In this document: positions 17,075-27,951 of the stretch, piece after piece
Layout of the letters: each line of letters begins with the position of its first letter
How positions within the stretch are numbered: position 1 is the first letter of the stretch
From: Acidobacteriota bacterium
GTDB lineage: Bacteria > Acidobacteriota > Terriglobia > Acidiferrales > UBA7541
Length of the DNA stretch: 64,000 bases
NCBI GenBank assembly: GCA_013289585.1
Contig: JABCZR010000020.1
Coordinates: forward strand, 1 to 64,000
Direction: 5' to 3'
Translations under genes and position numbers: made by a program
Notes under the pieces: model-generated
Seen by the model: only the letters and a program-made list of their open reading frames with translations
The model's database searches: none
Told to the model about the DNA's origin: nothing

Positions 17075-17765
17075 GTTCGAAATTATCGCTTTCTTACTTT
17101 GGGATTGGGGGCGCTCACCTCTCGTTTCGAAAACAGTCGAGAAAAATCGTAAGTTCATAATCGTAAGGGAGGCAGTTATTCTCCCGATGCATGGTAGGCG
17201 GGGGATTCTCTCGAAGAACATTGTACAGAGTAACAGGGGGCCACTGCATGCGAAGCACAGTGGATGGAGCTCTCGGTTCGTCGCCCATAAAGGTGAAATA
17301 ATAGCGTAAACCCGCCGCTTCGGATTAATGGAAACGCCGGACAAGCTCAGTTTTCGGCATTTCATCGGCCGGTGCGCCCGACTATAGGCTGTCACTTTTG
17401 ACAGTGGTGAGGATGCGGGCGCTCAGATTTACTGCGGTGTCGGTTTGAGGCTCACAGAGCACGAACAGGTTCGCCTACCATTTCGGGAATGAAGGGTGAG
17501 TCCCGTGCCGTTGCACCGTCATTGGACGAGGATCGCCGTACGTGTCGTTGGCAGCTGGATCGCCGCCTCTGGTTTGCTGATGTTGGGCTGGGCCTTGCGG
17601 CGAGGGTGAATTTAGCCTATGCGGGTACAAATAGCTCTCTGGCTCCGGCCAGGTGAGCATGTCTACCCGTTTTGGCGTAAAATGCCGCCACCCGTTCTGC
17701 CACGGGGAGCATCCAAATTGTGTCCAAGACCCGCGGGTGCCTTCCCGCCCGCCTGAGGAGCGAAT
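17075..17765. other. Intergenic stretch before tkt, with a HupE gene relic
   Basis: Nearly 700 bases without an intact gene. It holds the 5' flank of the outer-membrane protein gene, the HupE 3' fragment described separately, and the region upstream of tkt, where no convincing sigma-70 promoter was picked out. Confidence 0.5.
17523..17609 (+). pseudogene. Orphan 3' fragment of a HupE-like gene
   Basis: The plus strand reads WTRIAVRVVGSWIAASGLL then MLGWALRRG and a TGA stop. This equals the last 28 residues of the third HupE-like protein (6435-7037) with six substitutions. A stop codon (17490-17492) lies just upstream and no other part of the gene is present. The nucleotide match is clearly lower than the protein match, so it is an old paralogous piece, not a fresh copy. 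It marks a past rearrangement to the right of the mobile element. Confidence 0.85.
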
Positions 17766-19832
17766 GTGAGTCAGCCGAAAACGCAACTGGACTTCGATCA
17801 ACTGAGCATCAATACCATCCGGACCCTGGCAATGGATGCGGTACAGCAGGCAAATTCCGGGCATCCGGGCGCGCCGATGGGCCTTGCACCTGTGGTGTAT
17901 GAGCTGTGGCAACGCTATTTGCGGTATGACCCCGCGGATCCCACGTGGCCGAATCGCGATCGCTTCGTGCTCTCCGCCGGTCACGCTTCGATGTTGCTCT
18001 ACGCCACGCTGCACTTGACCGGGGTTCGTGCCGTCAATGCCAAGGGCGAAGTTCTGAACGAGCCAGCCGTTTCTATGGAAGAAATCAAGCGATTCCGGCA
18101 AATCGGCAGCAAGACCCCAGGACATCCCGAGTCGCACATCACCTCTGGAGTGGAGACAACCACCGGGCCGCTGGGGCAGGGAGTGGGGAACAGCGTGGGG
18201 ATGGCGATTGCCGGGAAATGGCTGGCGGAGAATTTCAATCGGCCGGGTTTGGAGATGTTCGATTTCAACGTTTACGCGATTTGCGGAGATGGCGACCTGA
18301 TGGAAGGAGTGGCGTCGGAAGCCGCATCCCTTGCGGGCCATCTGAAACTCTCGAATCTCTGCTGGATCTATGACAACAACCACGTAACGCTGGATGGCCC
18401 GGCGTCGTGGTCCTTCAATGAAGATGTGATGACGCGCTTTATCGGGTATGGATGGAACGTGACGCGGGTAGCGGACGCGAACGACCTGGGGATGTTGAGC
18501 CGCGCGTATGAAACCTTTCTGAAGACGGAGGACCGGCCGACGCTGGTGGTGGTGGACAGCCACATCGGTTATGGATCGCCGCACAAGCAGGATTCGTATG
18601 AAGCGCATGGCGAACCGCTGGGCGAAGCGGAGATCAAGCTGGTGAAACAGAACTACGGATGGCCGGAAGATGCGAAGTTCCTCGTGCCGGATGGAGTGTA
18701 TGACCAATTCAAGAATGGGGTAGGTGCGCGGGGCGCGCAAGCGCGCGCTGCGTGGAAAACAAAATTTGAAGAATACAAGAAGCAATTTCCGCAACAGGCC
18801 GATGAGCTGAACAGAATGCAGACGGGGCAATTGCCCGACGGCTGGGACAAGGACTTGCCGAGTTTCCCTGCCGATCCGAAGGGCATGGCCACGCGGGAAT
18901 CTTCAGGAAAAACGTTAAACGCGCTTGCGAAGAATATTCCCTGGCTGATGGGCGGTTCGGCGGATCTCGCAAAATCCAACAAGACGAACCTGATATTTGA
19001 TGGCGCGGGGGACTTCTATCCGGATCAGTTTCACGGGCGGAACGTGCACTTTGGAGTGCGTGAACACGCCATGGGAGCGATCGTAAACGGCATGACGCTT
19101 TCGAAGCTCCGGGCGTTCAGCGCGACGTTCTTCAATTTCAGCGACTACATGCGCGCGAGCATGCGGTTGGGCGCGGTGATGGAGATCCCGTCGATCTACA
19201 TTTTCACGCATGATTCGATCGGGGTGGGAGAAGACGGACCCACACACCAGCCCATCGAGCAACTGGCGTCGCTGCGCGCGATGCCGAACATGCTGGTTCT
19301 GCGGCCGGGCGACGCCAACGAAGTGGTGGAAGCTTACAAGATCGCCCTGCAACACACGCATGGTCCATCCACGCTGGTGTTCACGCGCCAGGCCATGCCT
19401 ACGTTCGATCGCACGAAGTATGGGCCAGTCTCGGGAGTGGCGAAGGGCGCTTATGTCCTGGCCGATGCTCCGGGCGGAAAACCGGACGTAATTCTCATGG
19501 GCAGCGGCAGCGAAGTATCGCTTTGCATGGAGGCCGGTGAAAAATTAAATGCGGCAGGGATCAAAGCTAGAGTTGTCAGCATGCCTTCCTGGGAACTTTT
19601 CGAACAGCAGGATGCCGCGTACAAGGAGAGCGTTTTCCCATCCAGCGTCACGGCACGCGTTTCCGTGGAGATGGCTTCGGTATTTGGCTGGGAGCGCTAC
19701 GTAGGCCTGAAGGGCAGAATGATCGGGATGCGCAGCTTTGGCGCTTCGGCACCGCTGAAGGACCTGCTAAAGAAATTTGGTTTCTTGACGGACAATGTGG
19801 TGGCGGCCGCAAAGGAACTTCTGGGAAAGTGA
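17766..19832 (+). CDS. tkt: Transketolase
   Basis: A 688-residue cytosolic enzyme that moves two-carbon units between sugar phosphates with thiamine diphosphate, linking the pentose phosphate pathway to glycolysis. Visible hallmarks: [11 protein letters not shown] near residue 30, the ThDP/Mg motif [19 protein letters not shown] with a downstream Asn (DNNHVTLDG), and [19 protein letters not shown] in the pyrimidine-binding domain, containing the His/Glu-region residues of the active site. Length is normal. The GTG/ATG choice is simple: ATG 17766 is preceded by GAGGAGCG. It leads a run of pentose phosphate genes, with rpiB eight bases downstream. Confidence 0.97.
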   Translation: MSQPKTQLDFDQLSINTIRTLAMDAVQQANSGHPGAPMGLAPVVYELWQRYLRYDPADPTWPNRDRFVLSAGHASMLLYATLHLTGVRAVNAKGEVLNEPAVSMEEIKRFRQIGSKTPGHPESHITSGVETTTGPLGQGVGNSVGMAIAGKWLAENFNRPGLEMFDFNVYAICGDGDLMEGVASEAASLAGHLKLSNLCWIYDNNHVTLDGPASWSFNEDVMTRFIGYGWNVTRVADANDLGMLSRAYETFLKTEDRPTLVVVDSHIGYGSPHKQDSYEAHGEPLGEAEIKLVKQNYGWPEDAKFLVPDGVYDQFKNGVGARGAQARAAWKTKFEEYKKQFPQQADELNRMQTGQLPDGWDKDLPSFPADPKGMATRESSGKTLNALAKNIPWLMGGSADLAKSNKTNLIFDGAGDFYPDQFHGRNVHFGVREHAMGAIVNGMTLSKLRAFSATFFNFSDYMRASMRLGAVMEIPSIYIFTHDSIGVGEDGPTHQPIEQLASLRAMPNMLVLRPGDANEVVEAYKIALQHTHGPSTLVFTRQAMPTFDRTKYGPVSGVAKGAYVLADAPGGKPDVILMGSGSEVSLCMEAGEKLNAAGIKARVVSMPSWELFEQQDAAYKESVFPSSVTARVSVEMASVFGWERYVGLKGRMIGMRSFGASAPLKDLLKKFGFLTDNVVAAAKELLGK

Positions 19833-19839
19833 GTCCGGA

Positions 19840-20304
19840 ATGAAGATTGTGATCGGATCGGACCACGCTGGGTTTCAATTGAAAGTAGCCATGGGAGATT
19901 TGTTGCGCTCGCTGGGGCACGAGGTCCTGGATGTCGGGGCGTTCAACGAAAATCCTTCCGATTATCCGGATTTTGCCGAGGCCCTGGGCCAGGCGGTGTT
20001 GGATGGGAAGGCGGAGCGCGGCGTGCTGATCTGCGGCAGCGGCGTGGGTGCGAGTGTGGCAGCGAATAAGCTGCCGGGAATCCGCGCGGGCATGTGCCAC
20101 GACACGTACTCGGCGCACCAGGGAGTCGAGCACGACAACATTAATGTGCTGGTGCTGGGTTCGCGCGTGATTGGTGTGAAGCTGGCGGAAGACCTGGTGA
20201 AGGCTTTTCTTGGCGCAAAGTTCACCAACGAAGAGCGGCACGTGCGGCGTCTGGGAAAGGTGAAAACGATGGAAGCGAAGTTTGGGGCCAGGTTTAAGCC
20301 GTAA
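19840..20304 (+). CDS. rpiB: Ribose 5-phosphate isomerase B
   Basis: A 154-residue enzyme interconverting ribose 5-phosphate and ribulose 5-phosphate. Start ATG 19840, seven bases after the tkt stop. It carries [11 protein letters not shown] at the N-terminus, [17 protein letters not shown] (with the general-acid/base Cys) and [18 protein letters not shown], all characteristic of the RpiB/LacA-B fold. The length matches the family. Co-transcription with tkt is expected. Confidence 0.95.
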   Translation: MKIVIGSDHAGFQLKVAMGDLLRSLGHEVLDVGAFNENPSDYPDFAEALGQAVLDGKAERGVLICGSGVGASVAANKLPGIRAGMCHDTYSAHQGVEHDNINVLVLGSRVIGVKLAEDLVKAFLGAKFTNEERHVRRLGKVKTMEAKFGARFKP

Positions 20305-20397
20305 GCGAAGCGGTAGGTTTTCAAAGCTAGACATGCTCCCACCTCGTTGGGAGTACAATAGAGTTTCCAAGTTTTGCAAACGCGAAGGAGAACCACG

Positions 20398-21561
20398 ATG
20401 ACGACAACTTCCGCAATCCCAAATCTCGGCACAGGGCAAAGCGCCAATCCACTCAAGGGCCTGCTGGCCTACGGGCAATCCCCCTGGATGGACTACATTC
20501 GCAGGGACCTGCTGACCAGCGGAGAATTGAAGAAGTATATTGATAACGACGGTCTGCGCGGGATGACTTCGAACCCCGCCATTTTCGAAAAGGCTATAAC
20601 CGGGAGCAATCTCTACACCGATATTCTCTCTTCGCCGGACGCGAAGAAGCTGAATGCTAAGGGCCTGTTTGAAAAGATTGCCATTCGCGACGTGCAGGAC
20701 GCTTGCGATATTTTCAAGACTGTTTACGCGGAATCGAAGCGGCGCGACGGTTACGTGAGCCTGGAAGTCTCTCCCTATCTCGCGAACGATACGAAGGGCA
20801 CGATCGAAGAGGCGCGGCGGCTCTGGAAAGCCGTCGACCGGCCGAATGTAATGATCAAGGTTCCCGCGACACCAGAAGGCGTCCCTGCCATTCGCCAGCT
20901 TCTGGAAGACGGCCTCAACATTAATATCACTTTGCTTTTCGCGCAGTCCGCGTACGAAAAAGTTGCGGAAGCGTTCCTTGCGGCGCTGGAAGCACGCGCC
21001 GCCAAGGGCCAGGACGTCAGCCACATCGCCAGCGTCGCCAGCTTTTTCGTCAGCCGCATTGATTCTCTGGTTGACAGCAAAGTCGATGAGAAGTTGAAGA
21101 CGTCCGCGGACGCCGGCCAAACCGCGCTGCTTGAAAGCATTCACGGCAAGGTCGCGATCGCCAACGCAAGACTGACCTACAAAAAGTATCAGGAGCTGTT
21201 CGGCGGGGCGCGCTGGAATGCACTGGCGGCGAAAGGCGCGCAGACGCAGCGCCTGCTGTGGGCCAGCACCAGCACGAAGAATCCGAAATACCGGGATGTG
21301 ATTTACGTGGAAGAGTTGATCGGCGCGGACACGGTGGACACCATTCCGCCAGCGACCTTCGATGCTTTCCGCGATCACGGGAAGCTGCGTCCCAGCCTCA
21401 CGGAAAACGTTGAGGGAGCGGCGAAAACCATGGCGGACCTCGCCAAAGCCGGCATTTCGATGAAAGAAGTTACGGAGAAGCTGTTGGCGGATGGGGTCAA
21501 ACTCTTTGCCGATGCCTTTACCACGCTGCTGGCCGCCACCGGTAAAAGCGCTGGAGTTTAA
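20398..21561 (+). CDS. tal: Transaldolase (long form)
   Basis: A 387-residue transaldolase. Start ATG 20398 is chosen over an upstream in-frame codon because AAGGAG sits eight bases before it. GMTSNPAIFEKAI (residues about 57-70) and the Schiff-base lysine segment NVMIKVPATPEG are clear, as is NINITLLFAQ. The size and N-terminal extension match the long transaldolases of Actinobacteria, cyanobacteria and Acidobacteria rather than the E. coli form. It exchanges three-carbon units between sedoheptulose 7-phosphate and glyceraldehyde 3-phosphate. A 93-base gap separates it from rpiB. Confidence 0.95.
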   Translation: MTTTSAIPNLGTGQSANPLKGLLAYGQSPWMDYIRRDLLTSGELKKYIDNDGLRGMTSNPAIFEKAITGSNLYTDILSSPDAKKLNAKGLFEKIAIRDVQDACDIFKTVYAESKRRDGYVSLEVSPYLANDTKGTIEEARRLWKAVDRPNVMIKVPATPEGVPAIRQLLEDGLNINITLLFAQSAYEKVAEAFLAALEARAAKGQDVSHIASVASFFVSRIDSLVDSKVDEKLKTSADAGQTALLESIHGKVAIANARLTYKKYQELFGGARWNALAAKGAQTQRLLWASTSTKNPKYRDVIYVEELIGADTVDTIPPATFDAFRDHGKLRPSLTENVEGAAKTMADLAKAGISMKEVTEKLLADGVKLFADAFTTLLAATGKSAGV

Positions 21562-21712
21562 GCTTGGCCGCAAGCGAGGAATTCAGGGCAACGCCGGGTA
21601 GGTCCGGACTGTTGTTGAAGCTTTCCCAACCAACTCGAAGAAGAACCTCAAAAAGGCGCGCTGGAAATGGCGAAGTAGAGTTCTTTCACCTTAGGAGCAG
21701 AGGAGCGACACG

Positions 21713-22732
21713 ATGCAACTCGGCATGATCGGACTAGGCAGGATGGGCGCCAACATGGTGCGGCGCCTGCAAAAAAACGGGCACAAGTGCGTTGTGTATG
21801 ACCGAAGCGCGGACTCGGTAAAACAGTTGGAGAGTGAAGGCGCGATCGGATCGACTTCGCTGGATGATTTCGTCAAGAAGTTGCAGAAGCCGCGCGCGAT
21901 CTGGTTGATGGTGCCGGCGGCGGTGGTGGATGCCACACTCCACGATCTGGTGGGCAAGCTGGAGAAAGACGACATCATCATTGACGGCGGAAATTCCTAC
22001 TACATTGATGACATTCGGCGGGCGAAAGAGCTCTCCGCCAAAGGCATTCATTACTGCGACGTGGGTACGAGCGGCGGAGTTTGGGGCCTGGAGCGCGGCT
22101 ACTGCCAGATGATCGGGGGCGAGAACAACGTCGTGAGGCATCTGGATCCCATCTTCAAGACGCTGGCGCCCGGACGCGGAAACATCGATCGCACACCGGG
22201 CCGCGAAAAAGCTTCCGGCACGTCCGAAGAGGGCTATCTGCATTGCGGGCCTTCCGGAGCGGGGCATTTCGTCAAGATGGTGCACAACGGAATCGAATAT
22301 GGATTGATGGCTGCGTACGCGGAAGGCTTGAACATCTTGAAGCACGCGAACGCCGGCAAATCGAATCGAGAAGTTGATGCGGAAACCACACCGCTTCGGA
22401 ATCCAGACCACTATCAGTACGATTTCAACCTTGCGGATGTCGCGGAGGTCTGGCGCCGCGGCAGTGTGGTGGCTTCATGGCTGCTCGACTTGACGGCGAT
22501 TTCCCTGCTGGAACAGCCGACACTCGAACGATTTTCCGGGCGCGTATCGGATTCCGGCGAAGGCCGCTGGACCATTCTCGCAGCGATCGAATCCACGACG
22601 CCTGCGCCCGTGCTCACCGCCTCGCTGTACGAGCGCTTCACATCACGCGGCGAAGATGATTTCGCGGCGAAGGTGTTGTCTGCGATGCGTTTCCAGTTTG
22701 GCGGTCACGTCGAGAAGAAATCCGGACACTAA
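21713..22732 (+). CDS. gnd: 6-phosphogluconate dehydrogenase, short (YqeC/GndA-like) type
   Basis: A 339-residue protein that oxidatively decarboxylates 6-phosphogluconate to ribulose 5-phosphate. Rossmann start [29 protein letters not shown]; substrate-binding [19 protein letters not shown]; and catalytic [21 protein letters not shown] with Lys and Asn in place. At about 340 residues it is the short class, usually NAD-preferring in other bacteria, rather than the 470-residue dimeric class; cofactor choice here is inference. RBS AGGAGCG precedes ATG. zwf follows closely. Confidence 0.95.
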   Translation: MQLGMIGLGRMGANMVRRLQKNGHKCVVYDRSADSVKQLESEGAIGSTSLDDFVKKLQKPRAIWLMVPAAVVDATLHDLVGKLEKDDIIIDGGNSYYIDDIRRAKELSAKGIHYCDVGTSGGVWGLERGYCQMIGGENNVVRHLDPIFKTLAPGRGNIDRTPGREKASGTSEEGYLHCGPSGAGHFVKMVHNGIEYGLMAAYAEGLNILKHANAGKSNREVDAETTPLRNPDHYQYDFNLADVAEVWRRGSVVASWLLDLTAISLLEQPTLERFSGRVSDSGEGRWTILAAIESTTPAPVLTASLYERFTSRGEDDFAAKVLSAMRFQFGGHVEKKSGH

Positions 22733-22781
22733 TTCAAGGTTGCGCAAGCCGTTCCGTGCTCGAAGACAGGAATTCCCACCG

Positions 22782-24359
22782 ATGATCGCAAATCACCAGG
22801 ATTCGAATCCTACCGCGGCGCCCTGCGTGATGGTCATCTTTGGCGCGAGCGGCGATTTGACGAAACGTAAATTGATTCCCGCGCTGTGCAATCTGGCGCT
22901 GGATGGTCTGCTGCCCCAACAGTTCGCGATTGTGGGTTTCGCCACCAACGACTACACGACGGAAGGTTTTCGAAAAATGCTGGGAGATGAGATTCCCAAG
23001 TACGCTCCCGGGCCGCTCGACCTGAAAACCTGGGACTGGATGCGGGAACGCATCTATTACGTTCGTGGCGATTTTCAGGACGTCGAAGCGTACAAGCGGC
23101 TGCGCGAACAGATTGAGCAAGCCGACCAGATTCACAACACTCTGGGAAACAGATTCTTCTATTTGGCTGTAGCGCCGCGATTCTTCTCCCCGATCGTCAA
23201 AAAGCTGGGCGAATGCTCACTGACCAAGGAAGAAAACGGCCATTGGGCGCGCGTCATTGTGGAGAAACCGTTTGGCCATGACCTGGAATCGGCGAAGCAG
23301 CTCAACCAGGATTTGAAACAAGTCCTGACGGAAAACCAGATCTATCGCATCGATCACTATCTCGGCAAAGAGACGGTGCAGAACGTGATGGTCTTTCGCT
23401 TCTCGAACAACATCATTGAGCCGCTGTGGAACCGCAACTACGTAGACCACGTGCAGATCACCGCGGCGGAAACCGTGGGCGTGGAGCATCGCGGCGGTTT
23501 TTATGAGACAGCCGGCGCGTTGCGAGACATGGTGCCGAATCATTTGTTCCAGTTGCTGACCATGACTGCGATGGAACCGCCGATCTCCTTCGATGCCGAT
23601 CAAGTCCGCAATAAACAGGCGGAAGTGCTGCACGCCATCCAGCCGTTCACTCCGGAAGATGTGCTGAAAAACACCGTGCGAGGCCAATATGGTGGAGGCA
23701 TCGTGGACGGCCAGCGCGTCGCGGGCTACCGCAGCGAACCGGATGTTTCGCCGGATTCGAATACGGAAACGTTTGTCGCCCTGAAATTGCAAATCGACAA
23801 CTGGCGCTGGGCTGGCGTGCCGTTCTACCTGCGCACCGGAAAGCGGCTCGCGCAGCGCACGACGGAGATCGTGATCCAATTCCGCAGGACACCGTTCGTT
23901 CTGTTTCGCAATACTAGTGTCAGAAATCTAGAGACGAACCGGCTGGTCATTCACATTCAGCCCGAGGAAGGCATTTCGCTAAGTTTCGGCGCAAAGGTCC
24001 CAGGATCGGTGATGAAGCTGGGCCTCGTAAATATGGACTTCGATTACAGCACCTATTTTGGGTTGGAGCACAGCACCGGCTACGAGCGGCTGCTGCGGGA
24101 TTGCATGGCGGGCGACGCCACACTGTTCCAGCGCTCGGACATGGTGGAAGCCGGATGGAACGTGATTCAGCCAATCCTGGATGTCTGGCGCGCTTTGCCC
24201 GCGCGGGGCTTCCCGAATTACGCGGCCGGTTCGTGGGGCCCGATTGAAGCTGATGATTTGCTGGAGCGCGACGGTCGCCCCTGGCGGCGCATCGGCGAAG
24301 AGGAAGTCGACAAACGCGGACGGATTGCCGTCCCGGAAAAGACGGGGATCATCACCTGA
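22782..24359 (+). CDS. zwf: Glucose-6-phosphate 1-dehydrogenase
   Basis: A 525-residue enzyme, first step of the oxidative pentose phosphate pathway. Start at ATG 22782; an in-frame opening further upstream lies within gnd. Nucleotide-binding [16 protein letters not shown] near residue 20, the active-site [13 protein letters not shown] near 188, and FYLRTGKRL later are diagnostic. Frame intact, normal length. It sits 49 bases after gnd and 11 before pgl, so the three oxidative-branch enzymes form one unit. Confidence 0.97.
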   Translation: MIANHQDSNPTAAPCVMVIFGASGDLTKRKLIPALCNLALDGLLPQQFAIVGFATNDYTTEGFRKMLGDEIPKYAPGPLDLKTWDWMRERIYYVRGDFQDVEAYKRLREQIEQADQIHNTLGNRFFYLAVAPRFFSPIVKKLGECSLTKEENGHWARVIVEKPFGHDLESAKQLNQDLKQVLTENQIYRIDHYLGKETVQNVMVFRFSNNIIEPLWNRNYVDHVQITAAETVGVEHRGGFYETAGALRDMVPNHLFQLLTMTAMEPPISFDADQVRNKQAEVLHAIQPFTPEDVLKNTVRGQYGGGIVDGQRVAGYRSEPDVSPDSNTETFVALKLQIDNWRWAGVPFYLRTGKRLAQRTTEIVIQFRRTPFVLFRNTSVRNLETNRLVIHIQPEEGISLSFGAKVPGSVMKLGLVNMDFDYSTYFGLEHSTGYERLLRDCMAGDATLFQRSDMVEAGWNVIQPILDVWRALPARGFPNYAAGSWGPIEADDLLERDGRPWRRIGEEEVDKRGRIAVPEKTGIIT

Positions 24360-24370
24360 GAGGAGCGCAA

Positions 24371-25129
24371 GTGGAACGTGAGATTCGAATCCTGAACGAT
24401 GGAGCGGCAATCGCCAAGCGCGCCGCACAGGAATTCGTGGAATCCGCTACATCCGCAGTGCGCGAAAAAGGTTCGTTCAACGTGGCCCTCGCGGGTGGAT
24501 CAACTCCCAAAGCGCTCTACGGCCTCCTGGTGACCGATGCGGCGCTGCGTTCGCAGGTGCCTTGGGATAAAATGCATCTGTTCTTCGGTGACGAGCGTCA
24601 TGTGGCGCCCGATCACTGCGACAGCAATTTTCGTATGGCGACCGAGGCGATGATTTCCAAATCGCCGCTGAAGCCGGAGCAAGTGACGCGGATCAAAGGC
24701 GAATATCCGGCCACGGAACAAGCCGCGTTGGAATACGAAAAAATAGTGCGCGAATACTTCAAGCTGAAGGATGGGGATTATCCGCGCTTTGATCTATTGC
24801 TGGCGGGAATGGGCAGCGAGGGCCACACACTCTCGCTTTTTCCAGGAACGAAAGCCCTGCATGCCGAGGGGCGGGCTGTTGTGCGAAACTGGGTGGGCAA
24901 ACTGTACACCGAACGCATCACGCTCACCGCGCCGGCAGCCAGCAACGCCGCGCGAATTCTGTTCATGGTGACGGGCGCGGACAAAGCACCGGCACTGAAG
25001 GCTGTACTGGAAGGGCCGTACGAACCGGAACAGTTACCCGCGCAACTGCTTCAGCCAAAGAACGGGAAGCTGTTGTGGCTCGTGGACACCGCCGCGGGCG
25101 GCATGCTCGCGACAGGAATTCGGGAATAA
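24371..25129 (+). CDS. pgl: 6-phosphogluconolactonase
   Basis: A 252-residue DevB/SOL-type lactonase that hydrolyses 6-phosphogluconolactone. It starts with GTG at 24371, with GAGAGGAGCG just before. Motifs: NVALAGGSTPKALYGLL, HLFFGDERHVAPDHCDSNF and a GMGSEGHTLSLFPGT phosphate-binding region. Placed directly after zwf, its partner enzyme. Confidence 0.95.
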   Translation: MEREIRILNDGAAIAKRAAQEFVESATSAVREKGSFNVALAGGSTPKALYGLLVTDAALRSQVPWDKMHLFFGDERHVAPDHCDSNFRMATEAMISKSPLKPEQVTRIKGEYPATEQAALEYEKIVREYFKLKDGDYPRFDLLLAGMGSEGHTLSLFPGTKALHAEGRAVVRNWVGKLYTERITLTAPAASNAARILFMVTGADKAPALKAVLEGPYEPEQLPAQLLQPKNGKLLWLVDTAAGGMLATGIRE

Positions 25130-25162
25130 AAGGCCGCCGCGATTCGCGGGCGCACTTGACTT

Positions 25163-25177
25163 GCCCGTCTTACGGGC
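25163..25177 (+). promoter_or_regulatory. Short hairpin in the fba leader
   Basis: GCCCGT-CTT-ACGGGC forms a perfect 6-bp stem between pgl and the aldolase gene, about 25 bases before its start. It may end part of the upstream transcripts or affect RNA stability; no T run follows. Confidence 0.3.
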
Positions 25178-25201
25178 ACACTGGAAAACGAGGAGAGAGA
25201 A

Positions 25202-26281
25202 ATGGCAACCACTGCGGGCTTGGGAAAAATTGAAACCTATCTCGGCGCGAAAGCTGAATCCCTTCTGGGATTTAAGTTACCGAAAATCGCGAAGGAGCGG
25301 CTGCACCTTCCGGGTCCGGACTTTGTTGACCGCATCTATACCGCGACCGACCGCAATCTCCGCGTGCTCACGAACCTGCAGCGCATGTTTGGCCACGGCC
25401 GTTTGAACGGGACGGGCTACCTCTCGATTCTGCCCGTGGACCAGGGCATCGAACACTCAGGCGGCGCGAGCTTCGCCAAGAATCCCGACTACTTCGATGG
25501 GGGAAACATCGTCAAGCTGGCGATCGAAGGCGGCTGCAACGCCGTGGCTTCCACCTTCGGCGTGCTCGGCTCCGTCGCGCGCAAATACGCCCACAAAATT
25601 CCCTTTATCGTAAAGCTGAATCACAACGAATTGCTGACTTTCCCGAACAAGGCCGATCAAATTTTCTTCGGCACCGTGCAGCAGGCCTACGACATGGGCG
25701 CATCCGCGGTCGGCGCCACGATCTATTTCGGCTCCGAACAGAGTGGCCGTCAAATTGTGGAAGTCAGCCAGGCCTTCGCGAAGGCTCATGAACTCGGCAT
25801 GGCCACGGTCCTGTGGTGCTACTTGCGCAACAACGCCTTCAAGAAAGATAAGGACTACCACCTTTCCGCCGACCTGACCGGGCAGGCCAACCATCTCGGC
25901 GTGACCATTGAAGCCGACATCATCAAACAAAAGCTTCCGGAAAATAACGGCGGCTACCAGGCGCTTAACATGGGCGATTCCAGCTACGGCAAATTCGACA
26001 AGCGTATTTACACCGATCTTTGCAGCGATCATCCCATCGACCTGACGCGCTACCAGGTCGCCAACTGTTACATGGGCCGCGCGGGCCTGATCAACAGCGG
26101 CGGCGCGTCTGGCGCAAACGACTTCGAAGAAGCGGTAGCTACTGCTGTCATCAACAAGCGCGCCGGCGGCACCGGCCTGATCTCCGGCCGCAAAGCTTTC
26201 CAGCGGCCCATGAAGGAAGGCGTCCAACTACTCAATACCATCCAGGATGTCTACTTGAGTCCTGAAGTCACCGTTGCGTAG
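25202..26281 (+). CDS. fbaB: Fructose-bisphosphate aldolase, class I (FbaB/archaeal-type)
   Basis: A 359-residue aldolase splitting or joining fructose 1,6-bisphosphate, DHAP and glyceraldehyde 3-phosphate. [43 protein letters not shown] and [15 protein letters not shown] match the FbaB/DeoC-type class I proteins, which use a Schiff-base lysine and no metal. A strong GAGGAGAG site sits before ATG 25202. Its position after pgl ties the pentose phosphate genes to glycolysis/gluconeogenesis. The C-terminal [14 protein letters not shown] and [12 protein letters not shown] segments complete the phosphate-binding site. Confidence 0.94.
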   Translation: MATTAGLGKIETYLGAKAESLLGFKLPKIAKERLHLPGPDFVDRIYTATDRNLRVLTNLQRMFGHGRLNGTGYLSILPVDQGIEHSGGASFAKNPDYFDGGNIVKLAIEGGCNAVASTFGVLGSVARKYAHKIPFIVKLNHNELLTFPNKADQIFFGTVQQAYDMGASAVGATIYFGSEQSGRQIVEVSQAFAKAHELGMATVLWCYLRNNAFKKDKDYHLSADLTGQANHLGVTIEADIIKQKLPENNGGYQALNMGDSSYGKFDKRIYTDLCSDHPIDLTRYQVANCYMGRAGLINSGGASGANDFEEAVATAVINKRAGGTGLISGRKAFQRPMKEGVQLLNTIQDVYLSPEVTVA

Positions 26282-26331
26282 TGCAGCAGGCATAGCTCAC
26301 GTTCACTTGCGGGCAGTTGCTCAGTAGCCGG

Positions 26332-26973
26332 TTAACGGCGTGTAGTTTTTTTGCGCTTGCTCACCAGAATGAAAATCAGAGCCGCAACCGACGCTACGAT
26401 CAGAACGACAACCACAATGAGGACGGCATGCGCATGTCGCGAGAAGAGCGTCAGCACGTGCCGCCCATAGCGAGCAGCCAGAAACGCCAGAAGCGAGTAG
26501 CGGATAGCTCGGCCCAGCGTTAGTGCGAGGAGAAACTTTTTCACTGAATATTGCATGGCTCCCGCGGCGAGCATAAAGATAACCATCGGGGCAGGAGGCG
26601 GAAGCACAGCTACCACGGCGATAGCTCCAAAGCCCCATCGCCCGAAAATTTTGTAAACCTTTTCGAGTTTCCTTGCCGGGAATTTACGTTCGAGGGTTTC
26701 CTTCCCTCCTTTGCGAGCAAGCCGGTAGGTGACGAATCCTCCTATCACGGAACCTATCGTCGCCATCAGGGCGTAATAGAGCCATAGTTCGGGTTTGCGC
26801 GCGGACAGAACGAGCGTGAGCACGTCCATGCTTCCCGGGAGTGGGATCACTGAGCTATCGAGGAGACCCAGCGGAATAAAGCCCAATCCGCCAAGGTGAA
26901 ATATCCAGCGTCGGAAGCTTCGGGCCAGGGTGGGTGCAACGATGGCAAGAATCTGGCGGCTGAGTAATGTCAT
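26332..26973 (-). CDS. VTT/DedA-like (YqaA-type) membrane protein
   Basis: A 213-residue integral membrane protein. LDSSVIPLPGSMDVLTLVLS near residue 38 and IGSVIGGFVTYRLARKGG near 75 fit the VTT (SNARE-associated/DedA) fold, proteins linked to phospholipid or undecaprenyl-phosphate flipping. A Pro-rich PPPAPMV and a C-terminal membrane helix with basic tail (SKRKKTTRR) follow. It converges on the aldolase gene and is probably transcribed alone. Substrate unknown. Confidence 0.78.
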   Translation of the reverse strand: MTLLSRQILAIVAPTLARSFRRWIFHLGGLGFIPLGLLDSSVIPLPGSMDVLTLVLSARKPELWLYYALMATIGSVIGGFVTYRLARKGGKETLERKFPARKLEKVYKIFGRWGFGAIAVVAVLPPPAPMVIFMLAAGAMQYSVKKFLLALTLGRAIRYSLLAFLAARYGRHVLTLFSRHAHAVLIVVVVLIVASVAALIFILVSKRKKTTRR

Positions 26974-27039
26974 TCGTAGATGGCGTACATTCTCGCATGC
27001 AGAATGCGCTGAAGCCCAGAGGCCGAATAGTCCATAAGA

Positions 27040-27951
27040 TTATTTGCTGGTTTGCAGATTTTGAGGAGGCGAAGGGATGCGGGAAACGAGGAGATCCTTC
27101 GCTTCCGAAAGGCTGAGATCGCTCGAGACCGTGTGGAAATCAGATCGCCGCTCGTATTGCTCCTTGCTGATGGTCTTGAATACCGCAAGTCTCCCCGAGA
27201 AATGAATATTGATGAAGACGGTCTTCCACTGCTGTGGACCGACCTCCACTCGTGAAATTTCCACCGTCCCGCTGTCAATCCGCCCCAAAAGCCCGTAACC
27301 GAATTCGACGCGGTTTGTCAGCTGGCCAGTGACTTTTGCCAGGCGTTCGTGCTCCGAATCGATCAAAATGGTTCCCGTGAGGCTATGGATGACCCGAGCT
27401 TCGTAAGTTGGCGGGATGTAGGCGGGATTGGGACGAAACTTTACGCGGAGAAGACTGTCTTCCATACCGTCATAGTCGAACACAAAAGCTTCCGGCATCA
27501 AGCTCATCAGATTCTGGAGCTTAAGTTCATCTTCCTCCTGCGATTGCTTTAGCCTCTGCAATGGTCTTGGGTCTTTCATCAGCTTCCCGATGCGCGCGTC
27601 ATCCTGCTGTCGTTGGTCAGGATTCAGCGCCGCGCCGTCGATGGCCAGCAAACGGTAGAGAGGACCTTCCTTGGTTTCGACTTGCGCTTCGGTAAGTGTC
27701 TGCTTCCCTGCCCGCTTCTCGATCAGGCAGAACCACTTCCGCAGCTTCTCCCGGTCTGTCAGTTCATTTGCGACAACCGCACTGACGAGTTCGCCTGCCG
27801 GGGGCGTGTAAGTTCGATCGCCGCCAGCAATGAAAACCATTCCTGGCGGACGAGTCGAGGCAACCTCGGGTGGCACCTGGCCCGTGCTACCCAATAGGAG
27901 GCCGCTGGCGGCTATCGCGGAGAAGAGAACGAGTTGCCTGGCGTTTTCCAT
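27040..27951 (-). CDS. Secreted hypothetical protein
   Basis: A 303-residue protein with a signal peptide (MENARQLVLFSAIAASGLLLG). The mature region has no enzyme motif; a segment near 150-250 (EAFVFDYDGMEDSLLRVKF, then TGTILIDSEHERLAKVTGQL) resembles beta-strand-rich periplasmic or outer-membrane lipoprotein-carrier-like folds. Similar proteins are, to my knowledge, common but unnamed in acidobacteria. It is separated from the VTT gene by 66 bases and could share its transcript. Function unknown. Confidence 0.65.
   Translation of the reverse strand: MENARQLVLFSAIAASGLLLGSTGQVPPEVASTRPPGMVFIAGGDRTYTPPAGELVSAVVANELTDREKLRKWFCLIEKRAGKQTLTEAQVETKEGPLYRLLAIDGAALNPDQRQQDDARIGKLMKDPRPLQRLKQSQEEDELKLQNLMSLMPEAFVFDYDGMEDSLLRVKFRPNPAYIPPTYEARVIHSLTGTILIDSEHERLAKVTGQLTNRVEFGYGLLGRIDSGTVEISRVEVGPQQWKTVFINIHFSGRLAVFKTISKEQYERRSDFHTVSSDLSLSEAKDLLVSRIPSPPQNLQTSK

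Noticed and set aside
17475-18830. Long minus-strand frame of 451 codons over tkt
   Set aside because: It is antisense to a certain transketolase gene and His/Arg-rich, as is typical of shadow frames in GC-rich genes.
19648-21573. Minus-strand frame of 641 codons over rpiB and tal
   Set aside because: Antisense to two certain enzymes; no protein features.
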